Assembly (NCBI GenBank): GCA_000307305.1
Contig: DF158889.1
Span: forward strand, 16,985-80,984
From: Enterobacteriaceae bacterium B14
GTDB lineage: Bacteria > Pseudomonadota > Gammaproteobacteria > Enterobacterales > Enterobacteriaceae
DNA length: 64,000 nucleotides
Direction of reading: 5' to 3'
Shown: positions 59,129 to 64,000 of the stretch, in pieces
Numbering within the stretch: the stretch's first letter is position 1
Layout of the letters: each line of letters begins with the position of its first letter
The notes under the pieces: generated by a model
What the model was told of the DNA's origin: nothing
Database searches by the model: none
What the model saw: the letters and a program-made list of their open reading frames with translations, nothing else
Position numbers and translations under genes: made by a program

Positions 59129-59515
59129 ATGGATGAATTATATTATCTACAGGATAGTCGAACCTATGTAGGGAATGATGTTCTTTGGTGGGGTGAAGGT
59201 GGGTGTGGTTACACCACAGATCTAAGAAAAGCTGAGGTGTATACCAAAGAAAGAGCTGTAAGGTTGCATAACATGAGGGAGACAGATATCCCTTGGCCAA
59301 AAGATTATATTGATAGTCGCACACGTCCAGCTGTAGACATGCAATACATCAACATAAAAGAAGCGTTAACCGGTACAGGAATTGAGTTAAAGAAGAAAAA
59401 AAAGCTTCAAACAGCGGGTTATCGTTGCCCCCAGTGTGGGAAATTTTTATCTGAACATGATTACTACGCAGGTCCATATGGTGGTGATTCGTGTAAACAC
59501 TGCCAGGGGTATTAG
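59129..59515 (+). CDS. Zinc-ribbon-ended hypothetical protein
   Basis: A 128-residue protein. The first half reads like small phage proteins that begin YYLQDSRTYVGNDVLWW; the C-terminus has YRCPQCGKFLSEHDYY with a second SCKHC pair, a zinc ribbon. Function unknown. Confidence 0.6.
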   Translation: MDELYYLQDSRTYVGNDVLWWGEGGCGYTTDLRKAEVYTKERAVRLHNMRETDIPWPKDYIDSRTRPAVDMQYINIKEALTGTGIELKKKKKLQTAGYRCPQCGKFLSEHDYYAGPYGGDSCKHCQGY

Positions 59516-59517
59516 TT

Positions 59518-59847
59518 ATGTCAAATCATCTACCATCTATTACTTATCTCGTCGCTGAGTTAAATGACATAGATAAGGCTCTAACTGAAACGGAAAAGGA
59601 AATACTTGAAAGTCTGATATTCAAAGTCAGCACATATCGACGTAATAACGCCATCAATCCTTATGTCGAGTATATTGTGACTGAGTCAGAAGGAGGATCT
59701 TTGCTCTCTCGATTGGAGAGTGCTTATCGTGAAGGGTATGCGAAGGGATCGGAGTGTGAGCGCTCAGGCTCATCGCTAATGACGTTTATTGAATACGTCG
59801 ATTGTGATTGGCTAGCATCTGATACATACAGAAGCACCCAAAGATAA
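59518..59847 (+). CDS. Hypothetical protein
   Basis: A 109-residue acidic helical protein, start 2 nt after the previous stop. No family recognised. Confidence 0.5.
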   Translation: MSNHLPSITYLVAELNDIDKALTETEKEILESLIFKVSTYRRNNAINPYVEYIVTESEGGSLLSRLESAYREGYAKGSECERSGSSLMTFIEYVDCDWLASDTYRSTQR

Positions 59848-59917
59848 CCTCATAGCATACCCGTAGTTCCACCAGCTTTAATTAGTGCTAGACTCCCCCA
59901 AAAACTTGGAGGGTTCC

Positions 59918-60163
59918 ATGTCAGCATCAAAACCAATCAATTTAGCCAATCTATCCTCTAAAGAGAAAGAGATGATGCAAGTCGATATGGCGGCAGGTAA
60001 TGTCGCATACCGAGAGCGTTATGGGCAACTCATAAACGCAGAGCAGATAGAAAGGGAACAACCTGAACACCTGAGAAGTTACTTTAGGCTCAGGCTGATT
60101 GAGTATCGAGAGATGAGGAAAAGACTTGGCGTACTGAAAACCGGCGCAGAAGAGAAGAGTTAA
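59918..60163 (+). CDS. Small hypothetical protein
   Basis: 81 residues from ATG 59918 with GGAGGG before it. Helical and charged (LSSKEKEMMQVDMAAGNV). Ends just before a strong terminator. Confidence 0.55.
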   Translation: MSASKPINLANLSSKEKEMMQVDMAAGNVAYRERYGQLINAEQIEREQPEHLRSYFRLRLIEYREMRKRLGVLKTGAEEKS

Positions 60164-60181
60164 TGCCTATCAAACAAAACG

Positions 60182-60207
60182 AACCCGCTTTATCAGGCGG
60201 GTTTTTT
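60182..60207 (+). terminator. Rho-independent terminator
   Basis: AACCCGC / GCGGGTT with an eight-base loop, then TTTT. Confidence 0.8.
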
Positions 60208-60237
60208 ATTATCTAACAAGAAGAGGACATTTACGTG

Positions 60238-60525
60238 ATGCTAAATAAACACGCTCAACAGCCATCAATAAAGAAAGGGGATTTAGCCCTAATCATTAAG
60301 GCAAAAGAGCCCAGTAATTTGGGTAAAAGCGTTAGGGTTGTCGGTGTATTGGACTGTGGTGAGGATGGCATTAAGTACATCATTGACGGGAATCTTTCTG
60401 GAGATAAAGGGAGAGGTAAATATTGTGATGATTCATGCCTAATGCCACTAGAGGGAATGTTCCATGCTAAAGCATCACATCTAATATCAAGATCAACAAG
60501 TAAGGTGGCCCGTGGCAAAAAATAA
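60238..60525 (+). CDS. Hypothetical protein, possible KOW/SH3-like fold
   Basis: 95 residues. It begins after a terminator (GTG 60235 or ATG 60238). The core KKGDLALIIKAKEPSNLGKS resembles small SH3/KOW-like barrels found in phage and plasmid proteins; a basic tail follows. Function unknown. Confidence 0.5.
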   Translation: MLNKHAQQPSIKKGDLALIIKAKEPSNLGKSVRVVGVLDCGEDGIKYIIDGNLSGDKGRGKYCDDSCLMPLEGMFHAKASHLISRSTSKVARGKK

Positions 60526-60613
60526 TAATGGCCTTTTCGAAGAGCTGAACGACTTATTTCTGTATAATTAATTGCTTTGTTGGTAACAAAAAGATCTTTT
60601 GAGAGATGCATGG

Positions 60614-60859
60614 ATGAAAACTGAATTTGTAACGATGCCAGTATTCCGGCAGTTGGTAGAAAGTCATGGGGTACAGGAGTTCGTTATTCTTCGGCAAGCA
60701 GGAGTCTATCACCTATTTGCTGTTAATCGAGAAGCAAGGGTTGCCTACTACCTCAAAGAAGCCAGAGGCTGCATTAAAACATGGGAGAAATTAGACCTCC
60801 CTGCTAATTATCTATATTCACTTGGTATAAACTTCTTTTCGGTAAGAAATCAACAATAG
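60614..60859 (+). CDS. Small hypothetical protein
   Basis: 81 residues from ATG 60614. The core FRQLVESHGVQEFVILRQAG followed by YLKEARGCIKTWEKLD recurs in plasmid and phage ORFs of the KorC/ParC-like accessory type. Unknown role. Confidence 0.5.
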   Translation: MKTEFVTMPVFRQLVESHGVQEFVILRQAGVYHLFAVNREARVAYYLKEARGCIKTWEKLDLPANYLYSLGINFFSVRNQQ

Positions 60860-60868
60860 AGAGCGAAA

Positions 60869-61069
60869 ATGAAGAAACTAAGTCCACCACATCATTTAAA
60901 AGGGGTTTCGCTGTACCTATTAATAGCTATCGCAGCGATCACTGCCAGAGCAATGGAGTTTACCAATATTTCTTGGCTCTATGTTTCTGCGTTGCTGTGG
61001 GTGCCATTTGCGATGCTCATATTTTTAATATTATTCGGATTTAGTCGTAAACGAGATAAATTAAAATAA
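60869..61069 (+). CDS. Small two-span membrane protein
   Basis: 66 residues with two membrane segments (about 12-28 and 34-58), both ends positively charged and probably cytosolic. Unknown. Confidence 0.5.
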   Translation: MKKLSPPHHLKGVSLYLLIAIAAITARAMEFTNISWLYVSALLWVPFAMLIFLILFGFSRKRDKLK

Positions 61070-61070
61070 T

Positions 61071-61086
61071 CGTTAGTATTGGGATG
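61071..61086 (+). promoter_or_regulatory. Dispersed motif CGTTAGTATTGGGATG, copy 4
   Basis: Before the VRR-NUC gene; shares TTAGTATTG with the three other copies. Confidence 0.4.
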
Positions 61087-61123
61087 TGGTTCTAAACACA
61101 CCCATATCAGCATGGGAGGACCA

Positions 61124-61708
61124 TTGAGTAAAAACCTTTTCTCTACTTCGTGGTTAGTGTCATATGAAGCAAAACGCCAGACATCTAACCGAAAGAAAAG
61201 CATGCATAAGGCAGTAACTCTAGGCGATTGGGAAAATCCTCAAAAGCGTTCCGCTCACCGAATAGCGCTCGATATTCTAGAAAAAAAGCCCGAACTAATA
61301 GAAGGCCAGCAAGAGCATTATGCACAAGTAAGGATCTTCTACCATTTCGAATGCCACAATCCTGAGTTGTACGATTTGTTACACGCAACGCCTAATGGTG
61401 GAATGCGAACAAAAGCAACAGCTGGGAAAATGAAGGCAGAAGGGCAAAAAAGTGGTTATCCCGACATGAGTTTAGATGCCCCAAAAGGGAGTTATCATGG
61501 AATGCGTTTAGAGTTAAAAGTAGCCAAAAACTCGATAACATCGGCGCAAAAAAACATGCTTAATGCACTATCTGCCCAGGGGTATTACTGTGTATTAGCA
61601 TACGGGCATGAAGAGGCAATAGCGGCTATTGAGCAGTATTGGGGATTACCTGATCGAAGCGTATTACCACCTCATCCAAATGATCATAAATGGAAAGTGA
61701 AGCAATGA
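61124..61708 (+). CDS. VRR-NUC domain nuclease
   Basis: About 195 residues. The start is uncertain: TTG 61124 lies just after GGGAGGA, ATG 61112 overlaps that site, and ATG 61202 would trim 26 residues without loss of the domain. The C-terminal half is a VRR-NUC domain: LLHATPNGGMRTKATAGKMK, GYPDMSLDAP with the catalytic Asp, LELKVAKN with the ExK, then a final helix with Gln. Such nucleases resolve branched DNA in phage replication and repair. Overlaps the next gene as ATGA. Confidence 0.85.
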   Translation: MSKNLFSTSWLVSYEAKRQTSNRKKSMHKAVTLGDWENPQKRSAHRIALDILEKKPELIEGQQEHYAQVRIFYHFECHNPELYDLLHATPNGGMRTKATAGKMKAEGQKSGYPDMSLDAPKGSYHGMRLELKVAKNSITSAQKNMLNALSAQGYYCVLAYGHEEAIAAIEQYWGLPDRSVLPPHPNDHKWKVKQ

Positions 61709-62028
61709 CGATAACGGTAGACTATATACTTGAAGGTTTGAACGATACATATCTAGCCCCTCGATCATTAAAAGTAAAGCGCAACTGCGCTAGGTTAATA
61801 GTAGAAACAGTAAAAATGATGGAAACTGGTGGCACCCATAACTTTGTTTTACGGAACGCAATGGATGCTATCGGAATGAATAAATCAATGTTCTACAACT
61901 ATTTTGATAACATTCTTGAATTATTCAAAACTATCATCAAATGCATTCCTCCTGAAGATCAGCTGACAGAGGCGCAACGCCGAGTTGTAGCAGAACTCAT
62001 TCTTGCAACAGAATCACCAGCGTTATAA
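61705..62028 (+). CDS. TetR-like HTH protein, short
   Basis: 107 residues from ATG 61705, coupled to the VRR-NUC gene by an ATGA overlap. The region MDAIGMNKSMFYNYFDNILELF matches the recognition helix and turn of TetR-family N-termini (Y-(Y/H)-F), but the ligand domain is missing. Likely a phage transcription factor. Confidence 0.6.
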   Translation: MTITVDYILEGLNDTYLAPRSLKVKRNCARLIVETVKMMETGGTHNFVLRNAMDAIGMNKSMFYNYFDNILELFKTIIKCIPPEDQLTEAQRRVVAELILATESPAL

Positions 62029-62145
62029 TAATTTGAAGTTCGTCATAATATTTAAAACTTATGGTTAGTTTTATATGACTTTCTCGAAAAACATGATACA
62101 TTTACTTCGAAGTCCATACTAGACACCACACGGATGTGGATCCTT

Positions 62146-62177
62146 AAGGGTTGCTGATTTTGTTGTCAGCAACCCTT
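62146..62177 (+). terminator. Strong hairpin after the TetR-like gene
   Basis: AAGGGTTGCTGA / TCAGCAACCCTT, twelve perfect pairs with an eight-base loop, then TTTC. It may be a terminator or the first element of the following structured RNA. Confidence 0.65.
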
Positions 62178-62179
62178 TC

Positions 62180-62689
62180 AAGACAACCGCATGAGTATTG
62201 CAATTTACGTTTGTTGGCCCCCCAACATTTAGTTATTGACGTAGCAATACTCAGCCGATTGTCAAAGATTGAAACGGGCCGCTACGCTTTTTTTGATCTG
62301 TTAGCGTGAGCGTTTTGAGAGCAGTGAACGGCAAGTAACGCTCTCCTGTCTACGGCAGTAATTGCGGTTAGCCTGATCCCGCATAAATTAACCCGTTGAG
62401 TGAACAGTGCCGGGGCAACTCGCGTTAAGTTGTGAATTCCTCATGCCCCCAGCCAGCGGTGGGAAATAACACTGGCAGCAAGTGACCGTTTGCCCATTAC
62501 ACCGGGTGTTCCTTCGACGGGGTACTTATGATGATTACTCTAATAATCATCATTTGCGGACAGCGGGAAAGACTGCGAGCCAACACCAGTAAGCTGTGTC
62601 TCATCACAGGGCCGGATAAATTTCGCCGGTATTTTTATAAAAAAGTGTCTTAATTTATGTACTTCAACCCGCTTCGGCGGGTTTTTTTT
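62180..62689 (+). ncRNA. Large structured noncoding RNA candidate
   Basis: About 500 bp without a supportable ORF but dense in perfect stems: GAGTATTGC/GCAATACTC (62193-62252) enclosing GTTGG/CCAAC; ACGCT/AGCGT (62284-62307); GAGCGTT/AACGCTC (62308-62343); GGGGCA/TGCCCC (62412-62449) enclosing AACT/AGTT; GCCAG/CTGGC (62452-62476); ATGATGATTA/TAATCATCAT (62528-62553). It ends in a strong terminator, AACCCGC-TTCG-GCGGGTT-T6 (62666-62689), directly before a tRNA. Size and a place beside a phage tRNA recall the GOLLD/ROOL classes of large phage RNAs; I cannot confirm membership. Confidence 0.6.
62666..62689 (+). terminator. Terminator of the ncRNA candidate
   Basis: AACCCGC-TTCG-GCGGGTT followed by six more Ts. 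The tRNA begins within two bases of its end, so tRNA production needs read-through or processing. Confidence 0.85.
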
Positions 62690-62690
62690 A

Positions 62691-62767
62691 GGCCCTCAAG
62701 CACATTCGGTATGGGCGTCCACCTCATAAGTGGAAGATAAGAGGTTCGAATCCTCTGGGGGCCACCA
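62691..62767 (+). tRNA. tRNA with anticodon CAT, CCA encoded
   Basis: A 77-nt cloverleaf. The acceptor GGCCCTC pairs with GGGGGCC (one G-U), the anticodon arm is TCCAC-CTCATAA-GTGGA, the variable loop AGATA, the T arm AGAGG-TTCGAAT-CCTCT, then A and CCA. The acceptor resembles tRNA-Ile2 (lysidine-modified CAU, reading AUA) more than elongator tRNA-Met. Oddities: position 8 is A instead of U, and the D stem (GCAC/GGGC) has one mismatch. Phage tRNA-Ile2 would help translate AUA-rich genes. Confidence 0.9.
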
Positions 62768-62812
62768 TATTCAATAATTGATTTTTTAACACTGATCTCA
62801 TGAGGTAAACAC

Positions 62813-63154
62813 ATGGCTGATATTGTTGTTGATAGTGTGAAGTTTGGTTTCGGGCAGGCAATGTTCTACCTTAAACAAGGCCGAGCGGTTGCGCGATCAA
62901 ATTGGAACGGGAAGGGTAGTATTTTTTTGATGAAAGGCTCCTACCCAGCAAATGACACTACATTGACGGGCTTCCATATCAATGGCGTTGATCGAAGTTT
63001 TTTTGAGTGTGGGCAGGAAGATACCGTTGTTAGAATGCCGTGCCTTGCAATGAATGCTGCGGACGGTTCTATTGTCACTGGCTGGCTAGCATCACAAACC
63101 GACATGCTCGCCGAAGACTGGAGTCTTCTCGCGGTAGCAAAAGAAAATGCTTAA
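62813..63154 (+). CDS. Tad2-like anti-Thoeris protein 1
   Basis: A 113-residue DUF2829/Tad2-family protein: FGQAMFYLKQGRAVARSNWNGKG near the start, IFLMKGSY, and a final GWLASQTDMLAEDWSLL. Tad2 proteins bind and sequester the cyclic-ADPR-type signal of the Thoeris defence system. This copy is longer than its neighbour, with an insertion in the middle (TGFHINGVDRSFFE). The start follows ATGAGGTAAACAC. Confidence 0.8.
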   Translation: MADIVVDSVKFGFGQAMFYLKQGRAVARSNWNGKGSIFLMKGSYPANDTTLTGFHINGVDRSFFECGQEDTVVRMPCLAMNAADGSIVTGWLASQTDMLAEDWSLLAVAKENA

Positions 63155-63157
63155 ACC

Positions 63158-63427
63158 ATGAATTTCAGTGAAGCGCTTATTGCTGTTAAAGATGGGGAAA
63201 AAATCCTTCGCTCAGGTTGGAATGGCGCCAATCAATTTGTTATCAAAGCTGGTGGCTATACGTTAAATGAGTTAAGTCCAGATAGCGATTATGCAAGATC
63301 TGGCATTGACGGTGAGATCACTATAGCCCCGTATCTTATTTTGAAGAATGCACAAGGTATCATGCAGCCAGGATGGATACCAAGTCAGGGTGATCTGTTT
63401 GCTGATGATTGGAAGGTGCAGGAATAA
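63158..63427 (+). CDS. Tad2-like anti-Thoeris protein 2
   Basis: An 89-residue protein of the same family, closer to the canonical size: MNFSEALIAVKDGEKILRSG, WNGANQFVIK, APYLILKNAQG, then PSQGDLFADDWKV. It starts 3 nt after the first copy and overlaps the following gene at TAATG. Two divergent copies may bind different signalling nucleotides or form mixed tetramers. Confidence 0.85.
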   Translation: MNFSEALIAVKDGEKILRSGWNGANQFVIKAGGYTLNELSPDSDYARSGIDGEITIAPYLILKNAQGIMQPGWIPSQGDLFADDWKVQE

Positions 63428-63624
63428 TGAAAACTTATACTTTCCCCCAATATGGGGTTAATGACACCACTCATACGATAGTTCTGGCGCGTATAACCGA
63501 TATTTGTCCATTCTCATCTAATGGTTTCAGAGGAACGCTGATCACATTGGATACGGGGAAAGAAATAAAAGTCGGCATGAATGATCATGAGGTAAAGGGA
63601 ATCATAGAGGGAGGGGAAGTTTGA
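63427..63624 (+). CDS. Small hypothetical protein after the Tad2 pair
   Basis: 65 residues from ATG 63427, overlapping the Tad2 stop. Beta-rich (LARITDICPFSSNGFRGTLI). Translationally coupled, so possibly part of the same counter-defence set. Confidence 0.5.
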   Translation: MKTYTFPQYGVNDTTHTIVLARITDICPFSSNGFRGTLITLDTGKEIKVGMNDHEVKGIIEGGEV

Positions 63625-63887
63625 GCAATATCACTGTCGTACCATTCAGAGTGAACCAAGACCAAGCACATAACAATGCAGAGGTTATCAAGATGCTAGA
63701 AAAGGCACTTGAGCATGCAAAGGCTGGTGGATCTCATTCGATGGCTTTAGTTATGTTGCAAGGTGATGAAGTTATGAATAGCTGGCATAACGGAACTGAT
63801 ATTAACCGAATGTTAGGTGCTTTCGAGTTACTGAAATTCGATTATTTGAATGCGCTCATCAATAAATCAATCTTAATTGGAGAATGA
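63621..63887 (+). CDS. Hypothetical protein, TTG start
   Basis: 88 residues. TTG 63621 overlaps the upstream stop (TTGA) and follows GAGGGAGGGG. Helical N-terminal part (NNAEVIKMLEKALEHAKAGG) then SMALVMLQGDEV, a pattern of small phage proteins of unknown function. Confidence 0.55.
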   Translation: MSNITVVPFRVNQDQAHNNAEVIKMLEKALEHAKAGGSHSMALVMLQGDEVMNSWHNGTDINRMLGAFELLKFDYLNALINKSILIGE

Positions 63888-63891
63888 CAAA

Positions 63892-64000
63892 TGGAAGAGA
63901 AATTAGTTCTGACTGCATGGCAAATCAAAGAACTTGCCAAGTTCGCCGAAGAAGAAGGGCAAGCGTCTTACACTATTTGCACAGGACAGGTCCTTGGGTT
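63892..64000 (+). CDS. Partial CDS running off the window
   Basis: ATG 63892 opens a frame to the window end (EEKLVLTAWQIKELAKFAEE). It continues the operon of small genes. No assignment possible. Confidence 0.5.

Noticed and set aside
62528..62553. Palindrome ATGATGATTA/TAATCATCAT as another partition site
   Set aside because: It shares AATAATCATCATTTG with the par region, but it lies inside a run of RNA-like hairpins, so a stem of the ncRNA is the simpler reading.

Overview
This window looks like about 64 kb of a P1-type phage-plasmid from an enterobacterium. The marks are a RepA that starts and reads like phage P1 RepA, flanked by P1-style iteron arrays (5 in the origin, 9 downstream). 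Also present are a LydA-like holin, a lambda R-type transglycosylase, Rz/Rz1 spanins, a DarB-sized methyltransferase-helicase, DarA/DdrB-like antirestriction genes, an immI-like locus (C4 antisense RNA, icd-like gene, Rha/Ant-type gene) and genes for a contractile tail. Partition is by a ParF/ParG pair of the TP228 type, not by P1 ParAB. The DNA is moderately AT-rich. The host genus cannot be named from the sequence alone. No cre, c1, ref or terminase genes are recognisable here, so the element probably extends beyond the window.

Layout. 0-5.7 kb: the end of a fused Dcm-Dam methyltransferase, two toxin-antitoxin modules, then immI on the minus strand. 6-9 kb: PAAR tail tip, spanins and small genes. 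9-12.7 kb, minus strand: a tightly overlapping operon of regulator, orphan Cse1/CasA-like protein, unknown protein, IbrA/CysH-like enzyme and IbrB-like ParB-domain protein. 13-14.1 kb: parFG. 14.2-32.7 kb: late structural genes (probable major capsid, sheath, tube, baseplate hub and wedge, long tail protein with a wall-lytic domain, baseplate J, tail fibre), interrupted by a second C4-icd module near 27.5-28 kb. 33.5-39.3 kb: holin/antiholin and dar/ddr-like genes. 39.3-40.8 kb: replicon. 40.9-45.3 kb: endolysin, putative lytic replication protein, head protease/scaffold and portal. 45.4-52.3 kb: giant DarB-like protein. 52.3-62 kb: many short accessory ORFs. 62.1-64 kb: a large structured noncoding region, a CAU tRNA, two tandem Tad2-like anti-Thoeris genes and small ORFs.

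How it fits together. RepA/iterons, ParFG and the TA pairs would maintain the plasmid prophage. The C4-icd-ant locus would control immunity. DarA/DdrB/DarB-like proteins, the methyltransferase and Tad2 homologues would oppose host defences on infection. Lysis genes are scattered over four sites, as in P1.

The most unusual features are the CasA-like/CysH-like operon, the two C4 modules whose antisense pairing is conserved with different sequences, the roughly 500-nt structured RNA candidate beside the tRNA, and several genes whose reading frames continue across homopolymer or CCC-T sites. The last group could be recoding or indels in the assembled sequence.
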